A DNA stretch of 64,000 nt from Actinopolymorpha cephalotaxi (GTDB lineage Bacteria > Actinomycetota > Actinomycetes > Propionibacteriales > Actinopolymorphaceae), in NCBI RefSeq assembly GCF_013408535.1, contig NZ_JACBZA010000001.1:2130850-2194849 (forward strand). The letters are read 5' to 3'. Below are positions 56,147-64,000 of the stretch, piece after piece. The translations under genes were made by a program, and so were the position numbers. How positions within the stretch are numbered: position 1 is the stretch's first letter; each line of letters starts with the position of its first letter. Below the pieces are notes generated by a model. That model did no database searches. It was not told the DNA's origin and saw nothing but the letters and a program-made list of their open reading frames with translations.

Positions 56147-57487
56147 TCAGTGGCGGGCGGGCAGCGGCGGCAGCGGTTCGGCCTTGCCGACCACGAACGC
56201 GTACGTGAACGCACCGATCACGGCGATGACGGCGGCCACGAGGAACGACGGCAGGTAGTTGCCCTTGTACATGTCCAGCAGCACGCCCATGACGTACGGG
56301 CTGATGATCCCGGCGATGTTGGACGCGAAGTTCTGGATCCCGCCGATCGAGGCGACGTGCCGCGAGCTCGGCGCGACGTCGCCGGGCAGCGACCAGATGC
56401 CGGTGGCGGCGACCGCCAGGCTGGTGTAGGAGATGGCCAGGAAGGCCAGCGCCAGGTAGATGTTGGCCGCCATCGCGGCGAACACGATGACCGCGCCGCC
56501 GAGCAGGCCGCCGACCATCACGGTCTTGCGCACCCGGGTGACGTCGGCTCCCCGCTGGACCGCCCGGTCACCGAGCCGGCCGGCCAGCCAGCCGAGCAGC
56601 ACCGCGCAGATGCCGGGCACCATGCCGAGCGTGCCCATCTGCGCCAGGTCCATCCCGCGGGCGTCCTTGAGGTAGGTCGGGAACCACGTGAGGAAGAAGT
56701 AGATGACGAAGTTCAGGCAGAAGAAGCCGAGCATCATGCCGCGGACGGTGCGGTAGCGGAACAGCGAACGCCACTTGACCTGCGGGGCGTCGGCGTCGTC
56801 GTTCTCGTCCAGCCGGGCGCCGTTGGCCAGGATGTACTCGCGCTCCAGGTCGTTGGCGCGCGGGTGTTCGGTGGGATCGCGGTAGAAGCGGTACCAGACG
56901 AACGCCCAGATCACTCCCAGCACGCCGAGCACGATGAACGAGAAGTGCCAGCTGACCAGGGCGATCAGCCCGGTGACGATCGGCAGCGCAAGAGTGTTCC
57001 CGACCCGTGAACCGGAGTCGACGACGGCCGCGGCGAAGGCGCGTTCGTGCCGGGGAAACCAGCGGGAGTTGGCCTTCGTCGCCGCGGGGTACGCCGGGCT
57101 CTCACCGGCGCCGAGGGCAAAGCGCACAGCGAACAGCGACCAGAAGCCGCGGGCGAACGAGGTGAGGATGGTGAAGATCGACCACCACACCGCCGCGAAC
57201 GTCAACGCGCGCCGGGGCCCGGCCCGGTCGGCGAACCAGCCGGCGAGCAGCATGAACCCGTCGTACGCCCAGAAGAACGCCCCGAAGATGAGGCCCTTCT
57301 GCGCGTTGGTGAGCTCGAGGTGCAAGCTCTCCTGCATGAACGGCAGCGCCACGGCGAGGTTCGCGCGGTCGAGGTAGTTGAGAGTCAGTCCGGCGAACGC
57401 GATCCACAGGACCACGTAACGCGCCCGGCTGGCCCCCGCGGGCGGCTTGGGAGCCGTCTCCGTTCTCTGTTGCGAAGACGTGGCCAT
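56147..57487 (-). CDS. MFS transporter, anion:cation symporter (sugar acid) type
   Basis: 446-residue transporter with 12 helices. Family marks of the ACS branch (hexuronate, glucarate, galactonate transporters) are FAGLTLNYLDRANLAVALPF, the loop GWFADRAGPRRALTF and ALGAGESPAYPAATKANSRW with FPRHERAFA. The second half has VKWRSLFRYRTVRGMMLGFF and NFASNIAGIISPYVMG. Likely substrate is a sugar acid taken up with H+ or Na+. ATG 57487 lies four bases after GGAGG. The Gfo/Idh/MocA gene upstream on the same strand is separated by a strong terminator. Confidence 0.92.
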   Translation of the reverse strand: MATSSQQRTETAPKPPAGASRARYVVLWIAFAGLTLNYLDRANLAVALPFMQESLHLELTNAQKGLIFGAFFWAYDGFMLLAGWFADRAGPRRALTFAAVWWSIFTILTSFARGFWSLFAVRFALGAGESPAYPAATKANSRWFPRHERAFAAAVVDSGSRVGNTLALPIVTGLIALVSWHFSFIVLGVLGVIWAFVWYRFYRDPTEHPRANDLEREYILANGARLDENDDADAPQVKWRSLFRYRTVRGMMLGFFCLNFVIYFFLTWFPTYLKDARGMDLAQMGTLGMVPGICAVLLGWLAGRLGDRAVQRGADVTRVRKTVMVGGLLGGAVIVFAAMAANIYLALAFLAISYTSLAVAATGIWSLPGDVAPSSRHVASIGGIQNFASNIAGIISPYVMGVLLDMYKGNYLPSFLVAAVIAVIGAFTYAFVVGKAEPLPPLPARH

Positions 57488-57672
57488 GCATCCTCCGAAC
57501 TTCCGTGCGGACACTCGAGCGCTGTCGCCACGGATTCAGCTGACCATCAGATGAATCGAAGCAAAGCGGCCGCCATTCTGGAGCCTGTCGCGGGGCGGCC
57601 GTCAACCAGGCGACGCTCAGCCGGGGGAAAACCTGACCGAACGTGGACAGAAAGTAGTCAAAGGGAAGTAAA

Positions 57673-57712
57673 GGCGTACCACCCCCGGAAATCGGCCCGG
57701 GGGAGGTACGCC
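57673..57712 (-). terminator. Strong intrinsic terminator with T-rich tail
   Basis: Arms 57673-57688 and 57697-57712 (GGCGTACCACCCCCGG and its complement) match at 15 of 16 positions around an 8-base loop. Read on the minus strand it is followed by TTTACTTCCCTTT. It lies between the Gfo/Idh/MocA gene and the MFS gene, so the two are not simply one operon. Confidence 0.85.
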
Positions 57713-57775
57713 GGCTGGTCCGGTGAGCGGGGTCGCCCTGCGGAGTCGGGGGTGAGGGACTGGTGGGGATCCGGG

Positions 57776-58828
57776 TCAGTCCTTGCCCCAGGTCACCTTC
57801 TCCACCTGGCCGGACACCACCGAACGCGCCGCCGTCTCGGCCAGTGCGAGGCTGGCGAGGTTGCGGCGGCCGGAGCTTTCCGGTTCCTCGCCTGCCTCGA
57901 CGGCGCGGGCGAACTCCGCCAGTGATCCCGCCCGGCCGATGTAGGGGACGTCGAGCATCGTCACCGGCTCGGCGGCCGGTCCCTCCTCGCCGCGCCGGGT
58001 CACCCGGATGTGATCACCCTCGGGCGAGCCCGCGGGCCCGTCCCGGCCCGTCCAGTAGATCTCGCCGTTCTCGCACTCCAGGTGCCACGCGCCCGACCAC
58101 GCGGTGGGCTCGCCCGAGCTCACCCAGCTGCCGCGGTAGCTGACCACGCTGCCGCCGTCGAAGGTGACGGTGAGGACTGCCGAGGCCTCCTCCTTGAACC
58201 GGCTCCACGGTGGGTCGGTGACCTGGGTGTACACCGAGACCGGATCCTGGCCGAGCACCATCCGCATCAGGTCGAAGTGGTGGATCGCCATGTCGTACAG
58301 CAGCGGATGGACGAGCTGGTAGTGGCGGTGGCCGGCCTCCGGCGCGTTGTTCGCCCACTTGCGGAAGTCGACGTGGACGGTGCCCAGACGGCCGAGCGCC
58401 TTGTCGGCGACCAGCCGGGCGGCGGTGCGGGCAGCGGGGTAGAAGCGGTAGTTCTGGCTCACCATCACGGTCCGGCCGGCCTGCTCCGCGGCGGCGAGGA
58501 CCTCGTGCGCCTCCGCGACCGTGGGAGCGAACGGCTTCTCCACCAGGACGTGCTTGCCCGCGTGCAGCGCCTCGACCGCCAGCGGGACGTGCGCCCCGAC
58601 GGTGGCGGTGACGAGCACCGCGTCGGCGGGCACCTTGTCCATCGCCTCACCCAGCGAGGTGAAGCACTGCTCCTCGGGTATGCCGGCTCGCTTGCGTGCC
58701 TTGGCCAGCGCGGTGGGGTCGGCGTCGACGACCGCGACGCGTTCGATGGTGGGTACGCGCGGAACGGCGTTGACCGCCCAGTCGCCGCCCCATCCGCCGA
58801 TGCCTACATGGATCAACCGCAGTGCCAC
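57776..58828 (-). CDS. Gfo/Idh/MocA family oxidoreductase
   Basis: 350-residue NAD(P)-dependent dehydrogenase. Dinucleotide loop LIHVGIGGWGGDWAVNAVPR, catalytic EKP in HVLVEKPFAPTVAEAHEVL, and active-site region HPLLYDMAIHHFDLMRMVLG with the family Asp/His pair. The start is GTG 58828, nine bases after GAGGAG; an upstream ATG at 58885 would add 19 residues without similarity. It is the third family member in the window and, with the sugar-acid transporter downstream, suggests use of an uncommon sugar. The exact substrate is unknown. Confidence 0.92.
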   Translation of the reverse strand: MALRLIHVGIGGWGGDWAVNAVPRVPTIERVAVVDADPTALAKARKRAGIPEEQCFTSLGEAMDKVPADAVLVTATVGAHVPLAVEALHAGKHVLVEKPFAPTVAEAHEVLAAAEQAGRTVMVSQNYRFYPAARTAARLVADKALGRLGTVHVDFRKWANNAPEAGHRHYQLVHPLLYDMAIHHFDLMRMVLGQDPVSVYTQVTDPPWSRFKEEASAVLTVTFDGGSVVSYRGSWVSSGEPTAWSGAWHLECENGEIYWTGRDGPAGSPEGDHIRVTRRGEEGPAAEPVTMLDVPYIGRAGSLAEFARAVEAGEEPESSGRRNLASLALAETAARSVVSGQVEKVTWGKD

Positions 58829-58991
58829 GGTGATGCGCTCCTCGTGTCGTTCGTCTGTCGAGCGGTCAACCGCCCGACTGGTCACTCAGGGCCTGCCATG
58901 CCGGCAGACCCTACGAGCCTGGCGAGGAGTCGGTGCCCGGGGCGAGCCGATGCCCGATGGTGGCCAGCCGGGTGGCGCGAGGAGGTCGCGG

Positions 58992-59912
58992 TCAGTAGCG
59001 GCGGTACGCCCTGAGCACGCGCAGTGCCCCGAGCGTGACGATCGCGCGCCACTCCCGGGTGGCCGTCTCACCCGGCGCGTCCCACGAGATCGGCCAACTG
59101 CCGTCGGGCTGCTGCGCCGCCGCGAGTGCGTCCAGGTGCGCCTGCACGGTGTCGTCGGGGAAGAACCGGCGACGTGGGCTGTCCGGGCGCGGCGCGAACT
59201 GCAGCGGTGTGAGGCCGTAACCGCTGCCCGGCCACAACTGGAACAGCGCGAGCTCGCCCAGCCGGGCGCCCAGCGCGTCGTGGGCCCGCTCGGCGCGCCC
59301 GCGGTCGGGATCGGTCTCCAGGAACCGGAGCACGCACAGGGCGGTGTGCGCGTCGGTCACCGCGTCGGGGCGGTCCAGTTGGCGCCAGCAGAACGCCGCG
59401 GCGGCCTCGACCCAGGGGTGGTCGATCCCGAGGGCGCGGAAGCGCCCGGCCAGCGCGGCGGTGGGGTTGAGTCCGGCCGGATCCTCGCCCGCGCCCCAGT
59501 GCTCGGCCCGCGCGTGGGCGGCCACCGTGGGCAGCACGATGGGCACGCCACCGCCGTCGGTGGCCACTCCCGCGAGGTAGTCGCCGGTGCCGGCGAGCAG
59601 GTCGCGAGCCGGACCCGGATCCTTGGTGGTGGCCGCGAGGTCGTCCAGCACGTCGAGGGCGAAGTCGGCGAACAGCGGCTGGCTGTCAGGGGTGCGGGCG
59701 TCGGGTTCGAGCGCGTGGCCGAAGCCGCCGTCGGGGTTGCGGTGCGCGCGCAGGGCGGCCAGAACGGCGGGCACGGCCGACAGGTCGTCGTCGAGGTGGA
59801 CCTGGGCGAGGCGGCGTTCGAGGATCCGGCCCTCGGAACCGACGAAGGCCCGGGCCCGGCCCACGTCCACCGTGGCCGGGGTGCCGGCCGAGGAGTTGGT
59901 TGGCGAACTCAT
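58992..59912 (-). CDS. Terpene cyclase / prenyltransferase-like alpha-toroid protein, function unknown
   Basis: 306-residue protein with QW-type toroid repeats: HRNPDGGFGHALEPDARTPD near residue 58, and AAAQQPDGSWPISWDAPGET near residue 275, where Pro-Asp-Gly-(Gly/Ser) turns join paired helices as in squalene cyclases and protein prenyltransferases. It lacks the DxDD or DxDTAE catalytic motif of terpene cyclases, so it is probably a scaffold or an enzyme of another kind. ATG 59912 is 9 bases after the stop of the AraC-type gene, so the two form an operon. Confidence 0.78.
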   Translation of the reverse strand: MSSPTNSSAGTPATVDVGRARAFVGSEGRILERRLAQVHLDDDLSAVPAVLAALRAHRNPDGGFGHALEPDARTPDSQPLFADFALDVLDDLAATTKDPGPARDLLAGTGDYLAGVATDGGGVPIVLPTVAAHARAEHWGAGEDPAGLNPTAALAGRFRALGIDHPWVEAAAAFCWRQLDRPDAVTDAHTALCVLRFLETDPDRGRAERAHDALGARLGELALFQLWPGSGYGLTPLQFAPRPDSPRRRFFPDDTVQAHLDALAAAQQPDGSWPISWDAPGETATREWRAIVTLGALRVLRAYRRY

Positions 59913-59921
59913 GGCGGGACG

Positions 59922-60740
59922 TTATCCGCGCCCACCGACAACCTGCTTGTACGGAACGGACGTCGCGTCAGAACCCCGGCCGGGAGAGCGGTGATCGGGT
60001 CCGCCGCCCCGGCCGGCCGGCGGCGCGGGGGCGTGATCCGCCCGAAGGAGTGCGCTCGCCGTGGAGCCGGCCAGGTCCCGGCAGTCCCGGGCGAGGTGGG
60101 CCTGGTCGGTGTAGCCGGCCGCGGCGGCGAGGTCGGCGAGTGTGGCCCGCGGATGCCGGCGGGCGAGGTCACGGACGCGTACCAGCCGGGCGACCCGGGC
60201 GAACATGGCCGGTCCGTAGCCCACGGCGGCAGCGAACCGGCGCCGGAACTGCCGTTCTCCCAGCGGGACCTCCGCCAGCGTTTCCCCCACCCGCCGGCCG
60301 CCCGCGGTGAGCACGCGCACCACGTGCTCGACCTCCCGATCCGGCTCGCGGGTCCCGGCCCGGTCCAGTCGGCCGGCGACCAGGGCCGCGAGGTGACCCG
60401 GTCGTTCGACCAGCTCGCGGGTCGCCCGCGCACCGGCCGCGCCCCACAGGTCGGCCAGGTCGACCCGCTGGTCCCGCAGGTCCGCCGCGGAAACACCGAG
60501 CACGCGGGCGGCCCGGCCGATCCGGAACCGCAGCCCGTGGACGGGCACGCCGAGGTCGTACGGGGAGAACCAGGGGCCGGTGTCCGGGCCGGCCACGAAC
60601 ACCCGGTCCGGCGCGACCACGATGTCCAGGCACCCGTCGGGAAGGATCGGCGCGATCCCTCCGAACGAGGACCGCCACAGGCAGCGCACGTCGCCGGCGA
60701 GGGCGGCCGGCGCGGGAACCTCGGCGTACGTCGTGCTCAC
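59922..60740 (-). CDS. AraC family transcriptional regulator
   Basis: 272-residue regulator. The N-terminal domain (1-150, CLWRSSFGGIAPILPDGCLD, GPDTGPWFSPYDLGVPVHGL) is the effector-type domain found in many actinobacterial AraC proteins. The C-terminal double HTH is seen in LGERQFRRRFAAAVGYGPAM and ATLADLAAAAGYTDQAHLAR. A low-complexity basic tail follows. It is first in an operon with the toroid-fold gene and divergent from the four-module Cys/His protein gene, so it may regulate one or both. Confidence 0.88.
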   Translation of the reverse strand: MSTTYAEVPAPAALAGDVRCLWRSSFGGIAPILPDGCLDIVVAPDRVFVAGPDTGPWFSPYDLGVPVHGLRFRIGRAARVLGVSAADLRDQRVDLADLWGAAGARATRELVERPGHLAALVAGRLDRAGTREPDREVEHVVRVLTAGGRRVGETLAEVPLGERQFRRRFAAAVGYGPAMFARVARLVRVRDLARRHPRATLADLAAAAGYTDQAHLARDCRDLAGSTASALLRADHAPAPPAGRGGGPDHRSPGRGSDATSVPYKQVVGGRG

Positions 60741-60795
60741 GGCCTCACGCTAACGCCGCCCACCCCCGGCGCCGGATCCGGACGAGTCCCGATGA

Positions 60796-60825
60796 GTCCG
60801 TGCGGACCGGGCAAGCCGCACGGAC
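60796..60825 (+). promoter_or_regulatory. Perfect 10-bp hairpin upstream of the Cys/His-module gene
   Basis: GTCCGTGCGG (60796-60805) pairs with CCGCACGGAC (60816-60825) around a 10-base loop, 53 bases before ATG 60879 and 55 bases from the divergent AraC start. It may be an AraC operator or a leader hairpin. Confidence 0.45.
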
Positions 60826-60878
60826 ACCGCGGAATGCCCGGTTCGGCGCCGCCGGCGCCGATGAACCACACTGGGGCC

Positions 60879-62279
60879 ATGGCTCTCCCCGGCTGGCTGT
60901 CCGACCTCATCCGAGGGCCGGGCGGACGCGGCGACCGAGCGCGGCCGCCGGACGCCCACACCCGGTCGGCAGCGCTGGCCGCTCTCGGCGGCGACGGATG
61001 CGCGGTGTGCCGGATCGCCCTGGAAGCCGGCCAGCGGTGGTTCTTCGCGTACGAGAACGACACCCGCGTCGATCTCGGCCTCCGCGAACGCCTGGAACGC
61101 TCGTTCGGTTTCTGCGCGCCACACACCCGGCACCTGCTCGACCTCGGTGCGTCGACGTCCTGGCTGGCCCGTTGGGTGTTCGCCGACGTCGCCCGGGCCG
61201 CGGTGGGGGCGGTCGCCGCGCCGGAGCCTCCCTCGATCGGGCCGTGCCCGGCGTGCGAGGCGGTCGAGCGGGCCGAGCGGGACGCGGTGCGCAACCTCGC
61301 CTCCGGGCTGTTCGACCAGGACGTCCGTGAGCTGCTGCTCGCCGGCGACGGGTTCTGCCGCGCACACGGGCTGGCGGTGCTGCGGCGCACCGGGCGGGAC
61401 CAGGCCCGGCTGGTGGCGATGATGCTGGACGAGCGGCTGAGCAAGGACCCGGTGACCGCCCGCGACGTGCTGGTCGGCGCGCAGCCCGACGCGCCGAGAC
61501 GGCGCAGGCTGCGCGAACGCACCGCCGAGCGCGTGCTCGCCGCGGAGGAGGCGGGCAGGACTGCCCGGCCACTGGGTGACGCCGACGTCGTACTGGACTG
61601 GCCGTGCTGCCCGATGTGTGCCGCCGGCCACCTGGTCGAGTGGCGCTACCTGCACTGGCTGGTCGACCTGCCCGAAGCCGAGGCGGCGGAGCTGCGGGGC
61701 GGGGCGACCTTGTGCGCGGAACACCTGGCCGACCTGGCCGGGGTGCGGATCACCTCCGGTGACGTGGGCGCGGTCCGGCTCACCGAGGACGGCCTGCTCG
61801 CTCCGGTGGCCCAGGTGATCGAGCACGTGGCGCAGCTGTGGAGCAAGGACCTGCGTACCTTCGTCGGCCGGTTGGACGGCGCGTCGGCGGGTGCGGCGCG
61901 GGCCGCGGCCGCGGACGTCGGACAGTGGATTCGTTGCCATCTGTGCGAACGTCGCGCGGCCGCGGTCCAGCGCACCGAACGGCTGCTCGGGCTGGTCGCC
62001 GCGGACCCGGCCTACGCCGGGCGGCTGCACGACGCACACGGGGTCTGCCTCCGGCACGGCCTGGGCACCCGGCTTCCGGCGCCCTGGCAGCAGCTCCTGC
62101 GGGCCCGGACCGGTCTGCTGTGCTACGAGCTCGACGAGGCAGAACGCAAGGCGGGCTGGGACGCGCGGTGGGAGATCCGCGGCGCCGAGATGGCCGTCTG
62201 GCGGCGCGCACCGTACCTCCTGGACGGCCAGGTCCTCGGTCCGGCGGTCCCGGACGCCGACGGCTCCGCTCACGCGTAA
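60879..62279 (+). CDS. Four-module CxxC...CxxH protein, function unknown
   Basis: 466-residue soluble protein built from four repeats of one pattern, CxxC followed 32-35 residues later by CxxH: C41/C44 with C79/H82, C123/C126 with C160/H163, C244/C247 with C279/H282, C353/C356 with C390/H393. Each CxxC-CxxH set could bind one zinc or iron-sulfur group. Examples are CAVCRI, CPACEAVERAE, CCPMCAAGH and CHLCERR, paired with CAPHTRHLL, CRAHG, CAEHLADL and CLRHG. I cannot name a characterised family; it may belong to an actinobacterial DUF. ATG 60879 is used; an in-frame ATG at 60861 is possible. Confidence 0.75.
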   Translation: MALPGWLSDLIRGPGGRGDRARPPDAHTRSAALAALGGDGCAVCRIALEAGQRWFFAYENDTRVDLGLRERLERSFGFCAPHTRHLLDLGASTSWLARWVFADVARAAVGAVAAPEPPSIGPCPACEAVERAERDAVRNLASGLFDQDVRELLLAGDGFCRAHGLAVLRRTGRDQARLVAMMLDERLSKDPVTARDVLVGAQPDAPRRRRLRERTAERVLAAEEAGRTARPLGDADVVLDWPCCPMCAAGHLVEWRYLHWLVDLPEAEAAELRGGATLCAEHLADLAGVRITSGDVGAVRLTEDGLLAPVAQVIEHVAQLWSKDLRTFVGRLDGASAGAARAAAADVGQWIRCHLCERRAAAVQRTERLLGLVAADPAYAGRLHDAHGVCLRHGLGTRLPAPWQQLLRARTGLLCYELDEAERKAGWDARWEIRGAEMAVWRRAPYLLDGQVLGPAVPDADGSAHA

Positions 62280-62311
62280 GGACATACCGGTCGCCGGCGG
62301 GAGTCGGCGGT

Positions 62312-63070
62312 TCAGTGCATCCCCTTCGTGGCGTGCACCCGGATGCGGCGGTAGTCGATCCACCAGTGGCCGTCGCGGTACAGGCTTCTGCGCATCGTCT
62401 CCTCGAGACGGGTGAAGAACGAGTCCTGGTCGGGAACGTCGGCGATCAGGTCGGCACAGAACATCCGCACCCAGTTGACCAGGCCGTCCGGGCCCTCCAG
62501 CGGCGTCGGACGGTCGAACAGCCAGGCGGCGTCCACCTGGAACCGTCCCGCCTCCTCCAACGTGGAGGTGTATTCGCCGATGGTCGGGAAGTAGAACCCG
62601 TGGATGGCGATCGGCAGCCCGAGCTCCGACCGGACCCGCCAGATACCGCTCACGACCCGCTGGATGTTGCCCGAGCCGCCGAACTCGGTGACGAACCTGC
62701 CGCCGTCGCGCAGCGCGTTGGAGATCGCCTCCGTCGCGCCGTAGCTGTCGTCCACCCAGTGCAGGGTGGCGTTGCTGAAGACGGCGTCGAACTCCCCGTG
62801 ATAGCCGAGGCCGCAGACGTCGGCCACCTCGAACGGATGGTCGGGGTATTTCTCCCGTGCCCTGGCAACCATCTCCGGGCTGGCGTCGACCCCGATCGCG
62901 TCCACGCCGCGGGCCCGCAGGGCGGCGACGTGGTCGCCGGTGCCCGAGCCGACGTCGAGGACGCGTTCGCCGGGCTGGGCGTCGAGCAAGTCCAGAGCGT
63001 CGCCACCCCGGGCGGCGACGAAGCCGTGCTTGCCGTCGTACAGGTCTGCGTTCCACTTCACTGCGGTCAT
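62312..63070 (-). CDS. Class I SAM-dependent methyltransferase
   Basis: 252-residue methyltransferase. Motif I is ERVLDVGSGTGDHVAALRAR, followed by the acidic ligand in DAIGVDASPEMVARAREKY, motif II in FDAVFSNATLHWV and a trans-aconitate-methyltransferase-like C-terminal part (WAWLFDRP-type AAWLFDRPTPLEGPDGLVNW). The opening (KWNADLYDGKHGFVA) is also typical of that branch. The substrate, probably a small carboxylate, is unproven. It is convergent with the Cys/His-module gene with a 32-base gap. Confidence 0.9.
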   Translation of the reverse strand: MTAVKWNADLYDGKHGFVAARGGDALDLLDAQPGERVLDVGSGTGDHVAALRARGVDAIGVDASPEMVARAREKYPDHPFEVADVCGLGYHGEFDAVFSNATLHWVDDSYGATEAISNALRDGGRFVTEFGGSGNIQRVVSGIWRVRSELGLPIAIHGFYFPTIGEYTSTLEEAGRFQVDAAWLFDRPTPLEGPDGLVNWVRMFCADLIADVPDQDSFFTRLEETMRRSLYRDGHWWIDYRRIRVHATKGMH

Positions 63071-63144
63071 GGGGGAAACCTACTCTCGAAAGTCCATCAT
63101 GCGAGATTCGAATCTCGCTATTCGGTCACGGCGATAGTCGGAGC

Positions 63145-63594
63145 TCAACGGCTCAGGCGGCGCAACGCGGGAATCGCCAAGCAGACCTGGCGATCGGCGT
63201 GGAGACTCGCCAGCGGGTGCCAGGCGACGGCTGTGATCACCTGGGCGTCCGCGGCGAGCTCGGGATCGAAGCCCGTCGTCGCGACCGCCGCGGGATCCAC
63301 CTTCACCAGAAAGCAGGTCTCCGCCGCCGGCGCGCTGCCGGGAGTTCGATGGCGCCGAACGTAGAGCAGCCCACCGACAGTCCCGACGAGCCCGGTTTCC
63401 TCGCGTACCTCACGGAGTACGGCCTCCTCGAGCGTCTCGCCGTCCTCGACCCCGCCGCCGGGCAGCGTCCAGTACGCGCGAGTGCTCTCGACGTGCCGGA
63501 CCATCAGCACCTTCGGTAGGGCCGGGTCGCGGAGGACCACCGCGCACACCCGTTCCCGCGCGGGTCCGGGATCCGGCAGTCCGTCGTCGGGCAC
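63145..63594 (-). CDS. Nudix hydrolase
   Basis: 149-residue Nudix protein. The Nudix box is complete, starting GGGVEDGETLEEAVLREVRE and continuing ETGLVG, with the REVREE glutamates that bind Mg2+. Such enzymes hydrolyse nucleoside diphosphates linked to another group; the RAYWTLPGGG entry resembles ADP-ribose or oxidised-nucleotide hydrolases, without certainty. ATG 63594 lies 10 bases after the CrcB stop, so the genes are co-transcribed. Confidence 0.92.
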   Translation of the reverse strand: MPDDGLPDPGPARERVCAVVLRDPALPKVLMVRHVESTRAYWTLPGGGVEDGETLEEAVLREVREETGLVGTVGGLLYVRRHRTPGSAPAAETCFLVKVDPAAVATTGFDPELAADAQVITAVAWHPLASLHADRQVCLAIPALRRLSR

Positions 63595-63604
63595 GGGCGA
63601 ACCC

Positions 63605-63985
63605 TCAGCCGGGCCAGACCAGGCCGCCGGCCGCGAAGCCGAGGAACGCCGCGCCCAGCCCGGCCAGCAGGTTGGCGCCGACGTTCGCGGCGGCCGGGAG
63701 GAACGCGCCGTCCTCGACCAGGCGCAGCGTCTCGAAACCGAACGTCGAGTAGGTCGTCAGCGCGCCGCAGAAGCCGGTGGCCACCAGGGCGTACGTGGTC
63801 GGGCCGAGGCCGTGCGCCGCGCTGCCCGCCGCGACCACGCCGAGCACCAGGCTGCCCACGACGTTGACCGTGAGCGTTCCCCAGGGGAAGGCGGCACCGT
63901 GGCGTTGCTGCACCAGCCGATCGAGGTGGTAGCGCAGGGGAGCGCCCACCATCCCGCCGGCCAGTACGGCGAGCACCACGCTCAT
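63605..63985 (-). CDS. crcB: Fluoride efflux transporter CrcB (Fluc)
   Basis: 126-residue membrane protein with four helices that works as a dual-topology dimer to export fluoride. Signatures: GGMVGAPLRYHLDRLVQQRH, WGTLTVNVVGSLVLGVVAAG (with the channel Asn) and GFCGALTTYSTFGFETLRLV, which contains the conserved STFGFE. ATG 63985 is four bases within the stop of an upstream frame (ATGA), the arrangement of paired crcB genes in actinobacteria. Downstream is the Nudix gene. Confidence 0.94.
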   Translation of the reverse strand: MSVVLAVLAGGMVGAPLRYHLDRLVQQRHGAAFPWGTLTVNVVGSLVLGVVAAGSAAHGLGPTTYALVATGFCGALTTYSTFGFETLRLVEDGAFLPAAANVGANLLAGLGAAFLGFAAGGLVWPG

Positions 63986-64000
63986 GCGTCCGGCCCGTCC
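63982..64000 (-). CDS. Last codons of an upstream gene, probably a second crcB
   Basis: Only five codons (DGPDA) and a TGA that overlaps the crcB start as ATGA. Paired fluc/crcB genes often join in this way, but the visible part is too short to identify. Confidence 0.3.

Noticed and set aside
63605-63985. Fluoride riboswitch near crcB
   Set aside because: The leader of the crcB operon lies beyond the right edge, so nothing can be tested here.

Overview
The window is high-GC DNA from an actinomycete: GC-rich third codon positions, frequent GTG starts, a WhiB protein, an MprA-MprB-PepD type envelope-stress set, DUF4192 and DUF7455 proteins, an actinobacterial-type Pol IV and a Pat-type acetyltransferase. 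The mix (sugar-acid catabolic genes, DUF6318 lipoprotein, Gfo/Idh/MocA oxidoreductases) suggests Propionibacteriales, in the Kribbella, Nocardioides or Actinopolymorpha area; this is inference. I see no rRNA, tRNA, CRISPR array, insertion sequence or prophage. It reads as ordinary chromosome, densely coding on both strands.

Layout. 1-8.7 kb: a cut DapA-family aldolase divergent from a GntR regulator, a thioesterase and thiamine-binding protein pair, a GNAT and spermidine-synthase-like pair, an arginase-family hydrolase, ArfB, a GOLPH3-like protein, an aldo-keto reductase and a secreted lamin-tail protein. 8.8-18.8 kb: a PfkB kinase, an alternative sigma factor, DNA ligase B, PyrD, then the MprA/MprB/PepD set and acylphosphatase. 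18.8-27.9 kb: small actinobacterial proteins, a lipoprotein and PKD-protein pair, DNA polymerase IV, a DUF4192 protein, a glutamate-cysteine ligase family enzyme, a 42-bp tandem repeat, WhiB and a universal stress protein.

28-31.2 kb holds the most unusual feature: two primary-type sigma factor genes in direct tandem, almost identical across regions 1.2 to 4.2 but with different N-termini and separate leaders. 31.2-41.7 kb: a secreted glucoamylase-family protein, DUF7455, ParE, an APC permease, ParC, a FetB-like permease and a GNAT with a Gly-Ser-Glu repeat. 41.9-49.3 kb: an orphan ABC binding lipoprotein, a small HTH gene with a textbook leaderless promoter and a large palindrome, the Pat acetyltransferase and two Gfo/Idh/MocA oxidoreductases. 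49.7-64 kb: UvrA with a Lys/Ala-rich tail, a nitroreductase, a methanethiol-oxidase-type protein next to a histidine-bearing membrane protein, an MFS transporter, a third Gfo/Idh/MocA gene, a toroid-fold protein with an AraC regulator, a four-module CxxC/CxxH protein, a methyltransferase, a Nudix hydrolase and CrcB.

How the genes work together. Repair and topology (ligB, dinB, uvrA, parE, parC), transcription control (three sigma-70 family factors, WhiB, two-component system) and sugar or sugar-acid use (aldolase with GntR, PfkB, three Gfo/Idh/MocA, MFS, SBP) dominate. Convergent gene pairs are mostly separated by strong GC-rich hairpins that would terminate both transcripts. Nothing here is clearly a new defence or mobile system. 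The best leads are the tandem sigma factors, the HTH/Pat divergent control region, the four-module Cys/His protein and the methanethiol-oxidase/membrane-protein pair.
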